Positions 1 to 14,320 of a DNA stretch of 64,000 nucleotides are shown here, piece by piece (the stretch's first letter is position 1; every line of letters starts with the position of its first letter). The DNA is from Choanephora cucurbitarum. Lineage: Eukaryota; Mucoromycota; Mucoromycetes; Mucorales; Choanephoraceae. The notes under the pieces are model-generated. The model was not told the origin of the DNA and did not search any database. It saw only the letters and a list, made by a program, of their open reading frames with translations. The stretch lies in the NCBI GenBank assembly GCA_025331435.1, contig JAIWNI010000055.1:124001-188000 (forward strand). Reading direction: 5' to 3'. The translations under genes and the position numbers were made by a program.

Positions 1-3000
1 ATATATTGCTGGCAAGTTTGTCCAGAAGGTGCATTGATTGTGATATAGTCATTCTCTGAGCATTGAACCTGTACGCCATCCATCACATTGACCACAAGAC
101 CTTCAATAAGATAATGGTATGGATCTAACCAATACATCCATGAACTCCAGAAATGAGGCATTTGGCTGGGAGGTTGCACAATACCAGCAAACAAAATCAA
201 AATGGAGGTAAAGAAAGGATTGATCACAGCAGCCATTGGTGGTGTGCTAGAGAATGCAGCAATAGTAAAGCCTAAAGAGACAGAGTAGAACAAGAATACA
301 ACAAAGTGAATGTAGAAAAAGCCAATACGGTTTGATTCGTTCTGTAGACCAGCAGTCCAATAGAAACAGAACAAAAAGATAGTGGCCAGTACAATCAGAT
401 AAGGAATTTCTACCAAGAGACATGATAGGGCAAATGGAGCCCAGCCATAGTATTTACTGGCGTATTCTCTGCGGAACCAAACTCGCTCTTGCATGAATCT
501 TGGCTGAGCTAGAATGATCAGTGAATTGGACATCAAAAGTGTAGTAAAGACAGAGAACATTCGGTTTTGCATATCAGGAGGAGAATTACCCAACTTCCAG
601 AAGGAGAAACCTGAAATGAGACCGATAAAGCATACATTAAACAGACGTCCTAAATTGTATTGAGGACAGCGCCACCAAGAGACATTCATACGTTTGTAGA
701 CCAACTTGAGCTGCTGCCAGAATGGAAGAGCATAAGTAGTTACTTTTCGGTTGACTTCATGATCTGTGGAAGAGTGAATGCGTTCTAGTTCTTCTTCGAG
801 TGCTTTAGCCTCGGGTGAAGCCTTCCAGACTTCGGACCAGTCTTGGTTAGAACTCTTTGCAGCAGTACCAGCGCCTACACATTCAAGGATATATTCTGCT
901 GGGTTAGCATTAGGTGAACATCTGGGTCCATTGTTACGCTCGAAATATTCAATCATAGTACGTGCATCAGGTCCAATTTCACCAAAATAGGCAGTTTTGC
1001 CACCTCGGACAAGTAACAGTAAATGATCAAAATGTTCAAATAAAGTGGCAGAAGGCTGATGAATTGTACAGAGCACAGGCCATCCCGCATCAGCAAGCTT
1101 ACGGATAAAACGAACAATGTTGTAAGAAGACTGAGCATCTAAGCCAGAGGTAGGCTCATCCAAAAACAGAAGTTTGGGTTTTCCGACTAATTCAGTTGCA
1201 ATCGTCAGACGCTTTCTTTCTTCAACAGAGATACCAGCACCTTGCTCAAGGTCACCAACAAGCGCATCGCCAATCTTTTTCATTTCAAGCAAATCCAAGA
1301 TCTGTTCAACATATTCATCTTTTTCTTCTTTAGGAACCTCAGCAGGTTGACGGAGATAAGCAGAGAATCTAAGAGCTTCACGTACAGTTGCATTAGGGTT
1401 GTGTACGTCCATTTGTTCACAATAGCCAGTAATACGCTCAAAGTCATCAGCCAACTTTTCTCCGTTCAGATAAACGTTGCCTTCGACTTTACCAATCGTC
1501 TTTCTACGAGCAAGTACGTCCAATAAAGTTGTTTTACCAGCACCGGAAGAACCCATAAGAGCCGTCAGATTTCCTGGCTTGACAATACCACCTACATCGC
1601 AAAGCAATTGACGAGTACCGCCTTTTACAGGAACAGTGTAGTCAACATGATGCCATGAAAATGTTGTACCATTACTCACAGCTTCCATTTCTTGTTCATC
1701 TGTTGTGGCAACTTGTTGCATCAACTTCTCGTCAGACTCTGCCTTGGGTGCAAGTCCACGCTTATAGACCTTGGTGACAGAACCTTCTTTTTGAAGATCA
1801 ACATATTCCATAGCAAGTGCTGTAACTGCAGTGAAAAAAATGAAGAACAGCAAAACAGCTACAAAGTTGATCCAACGTTGCCATACATAATAGCCATAGA
1901 CCTCTGCCAAGTAAGCGTCACCCGTGACATAACTTGCTCCAGGTTCAGCACCTGGAAGGATACATGAACGATACTGCTGGTCAGTATAGGAAGGACCATA
2001 GGGTATACCTGAAGCGCCTTCACAACTGAACTGAAGATTTCTCATCTCATTTGAAATCAGTGCCTTATAACCATAAGCCAAAGGATTAATCCAATAAATC
2101 CTAAGCGAAGTTGTTATTTTTGTGTTTCATTTGATGTTTTAGTTGACTTTATTACTTACCAAAAGAGCCAAGGGTGCATCTGTTTGTAAGGAATCTGATA
2201 ACCACAGTAGATCAAACAAGCAATCAGAAAAATACTAGATAGTTGAGAGGCTGTGAAAAAGGTTGGACTGACAGAACCCCAGAAACGGAAGAAACCATTC
2301 ATACAAAGATTCGTGACAACTAGAATAAGCATGAATGTGAAAAACTATGTAGGAAATCATTCAAATGAGCCATTTCGTCGTTGTTTCTATGAATTTTCGA
2401 TGTACTTACTCTTCCTGCTTCAAGTTGTAAACCCATCATAAAATAAACACAGATTTCGAAAATAAGGACTTGGATTACAGCCAGAGGAATATCGGCCACC
2501 ACAGTAGCAAGATAGAATGCAGAAGGATGGTACAGGGCATAATGTTTATGTTTTTCTAATACTCTTCGACCTTGCATGAAAGCTATAAAGGTTGTTTAGT
2601 TCAATCATTTATATGTCCATATAATAAAAAATTAACCTACCTGCTAGTTCTGATTGAGCAATAAGAGCATTAAACAATAGTGAAAATAGGAAAGCACCGC
2701 CACGAGAAAAAGCACCTGTAGCATCAAGAGGCATCATAAAGAAACAAGAGGCCATGATAAGACCCTTCACTACAACACCACCATAACGAGATACAAGTGC
2801 ACCTTTATCACCGAAAATCAATTGAAACTGACGGATGGTAAGTGATTTGACTTGCTGGTAATAAGTAGCAACAAATGGCGAACGCTTGGAGGTATGTTTT
2901 TGATGAGCTTCAGCTACTGCTTGTCTGAAAGTCTCGGCAGGTTTGTCTTGGTTGATTTGATCTTCATATTCTTGACGCTCTCTCAGCATGTCACTGTAAA

Positions 3001-4360
3001 GCTGTGATTCCTGGAATTGTTTTTCAAACTGTACAGCATTGAGGGGCACTTGACCATCAAAGCCTTCGCGTACTTGACGTTCGTTCATGTTGCAAAGACC
3101 TGTCAAGAAATCAGGAGTTGATTTACGTTCAGGGCAATGGAATCCCATATTAACAAAAAATTGCTTTGCTGTAGCTGTAGGACCAAAATAGAGAACACGG
3201 CCTTCATCTAACACCATTACTTTATCAAATAAGTTAAAGATACTATCGGATGCTTGGTACAGAGTTGCAATAGTTGTCTTGTTGAAGATATCAGTCATGA
3301 TTCTTAACGATCTAACATAATCAAGTGCTGATGAAGCATCTAATCCTCGAGTGGAACAATCCCAACAGTTGATGGAGCTACGTGTTGTCATTTGCTCAGC
3401 AATAGAAAGACGTTTGCGTTCACCACCAGAGAGACCACGAACAAAGGCGTTACCAACCATGGTGTCCATTTGCTTTGTTAAACCAAGCATGTTACCAAGA
3501 AGATACAGGACCTTGTCAACAAATTCTTTCTTGGATTCATTGGGAAGTCGTTTTCCAGGAGTCTTGTTCTTAAGAGCAAATTGAAGTGTTTGCTTAGTGG
3601 TCAATGTAGGGTAATGGAGATCTTCTTCTTCATTGTAGCAGACTTCTCCTCTGAAATGCTTTCCGAACTCCTTTGCTTCAATACCGCCATAAGCTATTTC
3701 GCCTTGGATATCTGTATACGAAGCTCTCATGTTGGCGATCACACGGAGTAAGGTAGTACAACCAGCACCAGGGCGGCCTAAGACCAAGAGCATTTCACCT
3801 GCTTTACAAAAGCCATTGTTGTCTTTGAGGATGGTAAAGTCGTTTCCTTTGTGTTTTCCCCATTTCCAAAATTGAACAATATCAGCAAGGACTGAGAAGT
3901 TTGTGGGTATTATTTTAGCATCGGCACCTAATCCTTTTACTGTCAAATCCTTCCAGATGACACCCATGTTTTTGGGCTTTAATCCTGCTTCTTTAACTTG
4001 AGATTTTTGTTCTGAAAGGTATTCAGTCAAATCAAATTCTTGAGCTTCGCCTTTCTCTTCATCTGGGGCTACTGCTGCTCCGGCCATTGAAGGTGCCGCT
4101 TGTGATTGTCGTGTCATTTCTCGACGAACACTTTCATATCTCTGCATGGCGCTGTCAATATCTACAGCATTACCGCTTGCTTCACCATAACCACCTTCAG
4201 TACGACGAGTATCTAATCTCTGCATAGGCGCTTCATTGTAGTCAAAGTGATCATCAAGTTCATCATGTTCTTGTTTGTGTTGCTGCTCACGAATGTTTTG
4301 ATCATCATCACGGTCGGGATAAGTATCCCTATAACCGTGGGATGCTGATGGCATATCCAT
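1..4360 (-). CDS. PDR/CDR-type ABC drug-efflux transporter (3' end beyond window)
   Basis: Full-size pleiotropic drug resistance ABC pump, order NBD1-TMD1-NBD2-TMD2, expected in the plasma membrane exporting hydrophobic compounds. Exons read as 4360-2641, 2582-2410, 2344-2160 and 2100 to beyond base 1, with introns of 58, 65 and 59 nt. NBD1 has Walker A GRPGAGCTT and signature VRGLSGGERKR. NBD2 has Walker A GSSGAGKTT, a signature-like ISVEERKRL, and Walker B LLFLDEPTSGLDAQ. The degenerate NBD1 Walker A (Cys for the usual Lys) and Trp-Asp-Cys-Ser Walker B region (NCWDCSTRGLD) are normal for fungal PDR pumps. TMD2 is still open at base 1, so only the extreme C-terminus is missing. The N-terminus is acidic and hydrophilic. 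It is a tandem paralogue of the next gene but lacks two introns found there (in the NBD2 H-loop region and at the start of TMD2). Substrates cannot be predicted. Confidence 0.95.
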
Positions 4361-5939
4361 ATTGGGTGATTACTGCTATGAGCTTTTTGTTCTAAGAAAA
4401 GTAAAAGGGATGTATATGGATAAAGATGAAAAGCGATTATACTGAACTTTTTATTATTTTATGTTAAAGTGTATGACGACAATAATCGAGAAACTTTGGC
4501 CGATTTTTCTGAAACATGCCTAAATAGAACTATTCAATGTCTTGAAATGGAATCATCTTCTTTGATAGCCTAAACAATTTCTCCAGTCAATGACAAAGAA
4601 AAAAGGAAATTACAGAAAAATAGCAGAAAAATAGCATTCATTTTACATCTCAACAACAATTGAATGTTACAGTAGTTCAAAAGCAAACAGTACCTTGTTT
4701 TTTATTGTGTCGCAATTGCTTTCATGTATTCATTCGAATAAAAGAGAACAATTTCTTAGTATTCGCATAAAGAGATGGCGCTAAACACAGTTGGTGTTAC
4801 ATATACATCATAATATGTTCAATACGTCATGATACTCAAGCAGTGTTATCCAAGTTACCAAAAGATTTGTACCTGTTCATTTTTTTTACTACAGAGTTTG
4901 TATTAAACAGATTAAGCGTTGTCTGTGGACAAACAAGGAGAAAAAAACAGCATTATACCAATGCAGATTCGAAAGTAATATGAAATGTGCAGTGTTTGAG
5001 AGTTGTATATAAGCTTATCTGTCTGTTTTCCAGAAGAACACAAGCCTAGACTTGCAATATCTATGTCATTTGTAGATAAGTATGCTTTTGGAAAAAAGAA
5101 CTATAGATATCACAAAAAGTCGCTTTGACATTTGGTTAATCACAGAAATCTTGGAAATAAATGGGCAGATTAATCAAGCGTTCGGGTGATCAATTTTAGC
5201 CACATTTGCTTTATGCGTACATTAACGATTCAGGCTGGTGAACAGAAGGAGGATTGAAAGCTAAAAAAGTACTATTGCCGAGAGCCAGTTTAGTAATTCG
5301 ATCCAAACAGCCATTGTTCAAATATGAATGAAATGGAAGAAGAAAATGTTGGATTGGCTCTTTAATAGCTAAAAGGAATTTATAGCAAAATTATGGAACA
5401 ATTTTGCTCCTGTAACGTTTCCATAGATACACAGTTCCAAATACCAACTTTTTTTTTATGACAAGCTCACCAGCGAATTATATCAAGATGGTTTGCGATT
5501 TGATGCTTGAAATGTTAACAGAAAATGCAAAGGTGTCCAAGCCGAGCATTGTCAATTCTAGGAGACAAGGTTTCTTCTTTCAACAAGCGTTGGCATTATT
5601 ATTATCTTTTAGCTAAAGCCAGGGATTTGTTGCTTGTCTGAATTGATAAATACTAGCATTATCCTTCAGCTACTCTTTAATGTTTATCGCCATTCATTCA
5701 TAATATCAAAGAGTGTAATGATAAATTCAGTTGGCTAAACATTTGTTGCTTCATTTGGTATTGGTTTCTTATCAGCAGTATTTTTTTCACCATTTTGAAG
5801 TTCTGTAAATAAGATCTTCGTATATTGTTTGTTGGTGATACCTAAAGTGAATACATTGATCAAGCCTTAGTTGAATTTTTAAAAACGGTCTGGAAGGGTT
5901 TTTTTTATTTCATATTATATATAAATATCAAAAGAGAAA
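4361..5939. other. Intergenic region between the tandem ABC genes
   Basis: About 1.6 kb between the start of the first ABC gene and the stop of the second. It should hold the first pump's promoter and 5' UTR and the second pump's 3' UTR. No convincing coding frame is visible. I looked for a TCCGCGGA-type pleiotropic drug response element and did not see one. The region is AT-rich with several T-runs. Confidence 0.6.
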
Positions 5940-8900
5940 TCATCGTTTCCCTTTCCTTCTCCAGTAAACCAGTACAAGAAAGAGTAAAACATTAAAGATG
6001 AAAAATGCGATTAAAATTCCAAAATTTCGCCATTTGTTTGATGCACTCCAGCCCATATTCAGCTGATAAAATTCAGCGCCTGAAGAGTAAGTACAGTAGC
6101 CACATTGCTCAGGCTGGATTGCGGTTGGATTGGACAAATATCCAGGTGCTCCACGACTGAAGAATTCTTGTGTGTATTGTTGACAAGTCTGACCAGGAGG
6201 TGGTGTAAATCGGACAAGATCATTTTCTGTACATTCTACAGTGACATGAGACAGTTCATTTACAGCTAAGCCTTCAATATAGTAATGAAAAGGATCAATC
6301 CAATACATCCATGAACTCCAAAAACGAGGCATGGCAAAAGGACTCTGCATCAAGCCACAGAAAAGAATCAAAATAGATACAAACAGAGGATTGATGACAG
6401 CAGCCATAGTGGGGAGCTCAGCGACAGCAGCTATATTGAACCCCAAAGTAACAGCCCAGCAAATAAACACAACATATGTAATGTAAAAGTATCCGCATGC
6501 TTCTGACACATTCGTCATACCAGCAGTCCAGTAAAATCCAAACATAAAAGCAGCAGCGAAGAAAAAGATATACGGTATTTCCACCAAGACTGCCGAGATT
6601 CCCCATGGAAGCCAACTATAATAGCGGGAGGCATACTCTCGGCGGAAGTAAGTTCTCTCTGTCATAAATGCTGGTTGAGCAAGAATAATAAGGGTCATAG
6701 CAACAATAAAGGTGCAGAATAAAGCAAAAATCTTGTTCATCATGTCAGATGAAGAATTTCCAAGCTTCCAGTAGGTAAAGCCAGTAATTAAGGACGTAAA
6801 CATGATGTTCAAAAATCTTCCTATATTGTAATCTGTACAAAGTTAGCAAGAGTGTGTGAACAACATCCTCGTTATCGAATTACCTGGAGATCGCCAATAA
6901 GCTAGAGACATTCGACCATATACTATACGGAACTGAGTCCAATAAGATGTTGCGTATGTGCGAGCTTCTCGGGTTGGATTTTTGTCAGCATCTCTTCCTA
7001 TCTCATCAAGTTCATCAGACAGTGTTTTGGCTTCTCTTGACTGTTCCCAGACTTTTGCCCAGTCCTTCTGATTCTTTTTACCGGCTGTTCCTGCGCTCAC
7101 TACTTCGAGGATATATTCTGCTGGATTAGCATCATGTGAGCACTTAGGTCCATCGTTGCGCTCAAAATAATCGATCATGGTACGCGCATCAGGACCAATC
7201 TCACCAAAATAAGCAGTTTTGCCACCTCTAACTAGAAAAGTAGGATTAGTGTTAGTCATTATTTTGTCTCTTAGCACTGATGTGAATGCATGTTTCCATA
7301 CCTAAAAGCAGTAGATGATCAAAATGCTCAAACAAAATAGCGGAAGGTTGATGAATTGTACAGAGCACAGGCCATCCCGCATCAGCAAGTTTACGGATAA
7401 AACGAACAATGTTGTAAGAAGACTGAGCATCTAAGCCAGAGGTAGGTTCATCCAAAAACAGAAGTTGAGGCTTGCCTACCAGCTCCATACCTATTGTTAG
7501 ACGCTTTCTTTCTTCTACAGAGATGCCAAACCCAGTTCCCACTTCACCAATTTGTGCATCGCCAACGTCATTCATCTCCAAAAGTTCAATAATCTGTTCA
7601 ACATAAGCATTCTTTTCTTCCAGAGATGTTTCTTCAGGCTGCCTAAGTTGTGCTGAGAATTGCAATGCCTCGCGAACTGTTACTTTGGGCTGATGAACAT
7701 CCATCTGCTCACAGTAACCAGTGAGTCTTTCAAAATCGTTCATCAACACCTCACCATTTAGATAGACGTTGCCTTCAACCTTGCCAACAGTCTTTCTGCG
7801 AGCAAGCACATCTAGTAAGGTAGTCTTTCCCGCGCCTGAAGAGCCCATGAGAGCTGTCAAGTGTCCAGGTTTGACGATGCCACCTATGTCATTGAGGAGA
7901 TGCAAGGGCCCTCCTTTGAAAGGTACAGTGTAGTTGACATGTTGCCAAGAAAATGTGGTGCCATTCGATACCTTGTCCATGTTTTCAGTTATTTTCTGCT
8001 GACGGCTTCGACGCTGATTTTCCTCTTCTTCCGTACGCGGCTTAGGTGCCTTTCCGGGAAGGTATAGCTTTGTCAATGAGGCTGCTTTGTTCATACTGCC
8101 AAATTCCATAGCCAATGCAGTAAGTAATGTAAAAAAAATGAAAAAGGAAACTATAACTATAAAGTTAGGTGCCCAGATATAAGAAGGAGTATAGCTTAAA
8201 GCCTGCACTAGATAGTTGTCACCAAGAACAAAGTTTTGACCTGGCACGCCGCCCTGCATAGTACAGACTTTGTAATTCCAATCGGTATATCCTGGTCCAG
8301 AAGGAACAGAGCCTTGAGGCCCTTCACAAGAATATACTTGACCTGACATTTCGCTAATCAAAAGAACTTTATATGCATAAGCTAAAGGGTTTATGTAATA
8401 AATCCTAAAAAGAAGAGATATAAGAAACAATCAAATCTTTATACTAAAAGAAAAAGAAAAAGAAAAATATCTTGATTTTCTGTTTGCTTACCAAAATAAC
8501 CATGGATGCATTTTGTTATAAGGAATTGTATAACCTGTATAAGAAGCAATAGCGATTAGAAGCACACCAGTAACTTGAGTGGCTAGAAAAAAACTCGAAG
8601 TGATGGCACCAAAAAATCGAAAGAATCCATTCATGCACATATTTAGGAAAAACAAGACAACGAAAAAAGTGAAAAAAGCTCCAGCGGTCAATTTTAACCC
8701 CATCATGAAATAAGCACATATTTCAAACAAGAGCACTAGACACAGAAGAAAAAGGTTTGAGCTAAATATCAAGGTAGAGTAATTGTTTTACCTTGAACCA
8801 AAGCATATGGAATATCCATGATCACTTGTGCTATGTAGTAAGCAGAAGGTCTGTAAAGTGCATATTGTTTGTGTTTCTCCAGAATAGGACGACCAGTCAA

Positions 8901-10699
8901 AAATCGTACCTATTACATAGATGTCAAAAACATGCTTGCTGTTTTTTTGTATTTACTTTTGCTTACTAGTTCTGATTGGGATATAAATGCATTAAATAGC
9001 ACACTAAAGAAAAGTGTACCGCCTCTAGAAAAAGCACCAGCGCCGGTTAAAGGAAGTTGGAAGAAACATGAAGCAGTGATTAATGCCTGTATCAAAATGG
9101 TACCATAGCGCGATATTAATGCCTCAGTGTCTTTGATGAGCAAATGGTGCTGTCTGATGGTGAGGGCTTTTACTTGCTGATAGAAGGAGGCAATGTAGGG
9201 CCTTCTCTTTGGTGCACGCTTCTGATGTTCTTCAATCAATGCACTTTCAAAATCGCCTGCCTTGTTTTCTCGTTGTATCGTAGTTTCATATTCTTCAAAA
9301 TCTTCTAGCATTTGTTGATGTATAACAGAACGGAAGTATCGTTGTTGAAACTCGGATGCGTGCTTAGGCACAGAATCCTCAAACCCAGGCTTAAATTCTC
9401 TTTCAAGAGGGTTGCATAGGCTTGTCAAGAAATCAGGCGTTGACTTTCGAGGAGGACAGTGATAACCCATATCCTCAAAATAACCTTTAGCTTGTTCAGT
9501 TGGACCATAATAGATACAGTACCCTTCATCAAGAAGCATAACTTTATCGAATACATTGAAAATATTATTTGAAGCTTGATAAAGGGTAGCAATCGTTGTA
9601 GTACTGAATATATCTGTTATAATTCTCAGTGAACGAACAAAATCAAGAGCTGACGCAGCATCTAAACCTCGAGTGGAACAATCCCAACAGTTTATCGTAC
9701 TTCGAGTGCACATTTGCTCAGCAATAGAAAGACGTTTGCGTTCACCACCAGAGAGACCACGAACAAAGGCGTTACCAACCATGGTGTCCATTTGCTTTGT
9801 CAAGCCCAGCATGTTTCCTAAAAGATAAAGTACTTCACATACAAAGTCTTTTTTTGATTGGCCATCCAAGCGCTTTCCGGGAGTCTTGGTTCTAAGGGTG
9901 AATTGAAGCGTCTGCTTCAAAGTCAAAGTTGGATAATGTTGATCATCCTCTTCATTGTAGCACACTTGTCCTCTGAATTTCTCAGCAAAATCATCTGGAT
10001 GAATCCCTCCATAGTTCACATCACCATCGACACGAGTAAAAGAGCCTCTCATGTTTGCAATGACCTTAAGAAAACTTGTGCATCCGGCCCCAGGACGACC
10101 AAGCACTAATAGCATCTCTCCATGTCTGCAGCATCCGGTGACATCGTGTAGTATATGTTTTGTGCTTAATCCCGATTTCATGAAAAATCTCCAGAAGCAC
10201 ACTGTGTTCATGATGTTGCTAAAAACAGTTGGGATTGTAAATGCATCAGCACCAAGTCCCTACTCATGCCATCAATAATCATTTCTTCAATTGGCGAATT
10301 GATCATGCGTCTTACTTCAACGTGAAGATGTTTCCAAGAGACACCAAGATGTTTCTTTTTATTACCATTTTCATCGTTCTGTCGAGAAATACCATGCAAA
10401 AACTCGTCCAAATTGAATATGTCTTCACTTGATTGACTTTCATTAGCTGAGTCACCGTCAGCTCGGCTTCTTTCGCTGAGCTCCCTTTTGAGGTTCGCAT
10501 ACTGTAGCTTAGCATCTATTTTGATTCAGAATTGCTTTACTGGCTTGATTACAACCCATTGTATACCTATTATGTTTACTTCATTTGCAGATGATTCTCC
10601 AAAATCACCACTGTTGAGATTGTTCTTAGACAATGCAGTATCAGATGAAGATGATGTATCTGATTGCTTTGGATCGGCTAATCCTGTTTTATTGTTCAT
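5940..10699 (-). CDS. PDR/CDR-type ABC drug-efflux transporter, complete
   Basis: Complete PDR pump of about 1443 aa. Exons: 10699-10567, 10515-10316, 10259-8967, 8909-8792, 8735-8492, 8404-7302, 7231-6884 and 6832-5940; the sum is divisible by three. NBD1 carries Walker A GRPGAGCTS and VRGLSGGERKR; NBD2 carries GSSGAGKTT and LLFLDEPTSGLDAQ. TMD1 and TMD2 have the usual PDR six-helix pattern, and the protein ends in the basic tail WRRKGKR. The start was chosen at the first ATG of the frame opening MNNKTG; a serine/aspartate-rich N-terminus follows. The intron at 10260-10315 restores the family segment HVE-GLGADAF, which otherwise looks frameshifted. Paralogous to the upstream copy and probably from tandem duplication. 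Substrate specificity is unknown. Confidence 0.95.
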
Positions 10700-11247
10700 A
10701 TAATCCAAATAAAAAGTAGCAGAAAGAGCGAAGATAAATTATATAATCTGAGACGAACAAAAAGCGTCATTTATAGAAGTATTCTTGCTTTATGGGTTAA
10801 ACTTAGCCAATCTTTCACTGAAAAAGTGCATAGCATAGTATCTTATTTACTTTATTAAAGCATTACATTGTGAAAGCATTTCCACTTGCCTTTTAAACAT
10901 ATCATACTGGTCTATAAGCCTTCTGCCTTATCTGAATTATTCGTAGGCATCCTTCGCCATGTCTCTCTATCAACTTATAGAATCCTGTCAATGAAACATA
11001 CTAAAATTTGTATGAGCTTTTTCGGGCAATTTTGATACATTTCTGCGCAGCTTTTTCACAGATGTGAACAATATTTATATGGATAGTGAGACTTAGGGTA
11101 ATTTATTGTTTTATACATAAAGGGGAATCATTAAAGACTTAAATGGGTAGTTGAATACTATGTAACAGGTGAACGATAAATCGTAAATAAAATGTATATG
11201 TATATGTATAAGATAGGGCATGTTGAATACAATTATAAATAAGGCGC
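10700..11247. other. Intergenic: ABC promoter and MTHFR 3' flank
   Basis: About 550 nt upstream of the second ABC pump and downstream of the MTHFR stop. AT-rich. A short run of repeated tatatg units lies near 11190-11210. No coding capacity or recognised site seen. Confidence 0.5.
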
Positions 11248-13248
<2,001 letters not shown>

Positions 13249-14320
13249 TGTAATATAATTGATTTAACCAAAAGCTCGATTATCTAAAAATAATTCAAAG
13301 AGAAAAAAATGGTAAAAGAAATAAAAAAAGAAAAGGGAAGTGTAGAAGGGATTATACTTGTCTTTTATACATCAGTAAGTAATACAAGTCGATTAACTTA
13401 AGACCATATCAAAGGGCACATGTCGTGACTTCCAATCTTGCTTTTTGATGATCTTCATCTTTTTTCATGCTACAGGAAAAATAACTGCTTCAGTTTAAAC
13501 CTACATAAAAGCAAAACAAAGAAGTATTATGTTAATGGCAACTTCATTGAAGAGCACATGTTTAGTTGTATTTCTACTTCTACGTTCAAAGTGCTTCTTC
13601 TTGCTATAAAAGAGCAACTATCTTGTAACCAGCATCTTTGCTTAATCTCACGGAGGAATGGGATTGGACCGGATGTATTTAACTGCAAATCGCTAGCCAA
13701 TCAGTGTTATTATACATGCGAAATTGCTGATCTCCGATCTCTAACATTCATGCTTCACTTGATTTCAGCTGTATTCAACCACAAATATCAAAAGGCTCAA
13801 ACGTTTATTGTTCAAAGCAAAGCAAACGCAATAATTTGCTTCCGCTTTTCTCGATTATCGCGCCGGCTTTGCAACTGTATCGGCTATGAAGAATAGATCA
13901 TTGTTGATTTAGCTTATTTCCAAAAAAGCTATAAATCTATAGTGTAACGCCAACATTAGCCAATCAATGCTATTGATCAATAATTTGGATAGACTTTACT
14001 TTTCACAGAAAATATCCAACCAATAACAGTACATCAAAGTTTCGTCATTGATGGCTACTTGACCAGCGAGGCGGTATGTGGAGATAATTAAGGTGTGGAA
14101 GATTGTACAGAGCTACAAAAAAAGAAACAAAGGCTGAGTGCCACAAAAGTAGGTTTGTTGGTACAAAATACGTGGCAAAATTGATAGGACTATACAAAAA
14201 CTCTCTCTTCTTTCTTTCACTTGAAAAAAAGCAAAAGCTGCTTTAATCGACATTGAGCCTTAGCCCTTTCGATAATTCTTTTTATTAGGTTTGTAGTTAA
14301 ATAAAGTAGTAGATTACATA
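13249..14320. promoter_or_regulatory. MTHFR upstream region with CCAAT boxes
   Basis: About 1.07 kb between the MTHFR start and the URC4 stop. CCAAT pentamers lie in tagccaatcagtg (about 13693) and tagccaatcaatg (about 13957), with a further ccaataac near 14018. CCAAT boxes bind the Hap/CBC complex in fungi; whether these do is inference. The sequence at 13961-13976 recurs upstream of MET16, and a perfect 10-bp palindrome ATTGATCAAT overlaps its end (13972-13981). A 152-codon open frame on the plus strand (13438-13896) has no family resemblance and is probably chance. Confidence 0.4.

Noticed and set aside
10208..10300. Apparent frameshift and stop in NBD1 lead-in of the second ABC gene
   Set aside because: A 56-nt intron (10260-10315, GTAAGA...GAGTAG) restores the conserved HVE-GLGADAF sequence exactly, so the gene is intact.
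13438..13896. 152-codon open frame in the MTHFR upstream region
   Set aside because: No domain, odd composition (many Cys, Ser, Asn) and no splice or start context. Likely chance in AT-rich DNA.
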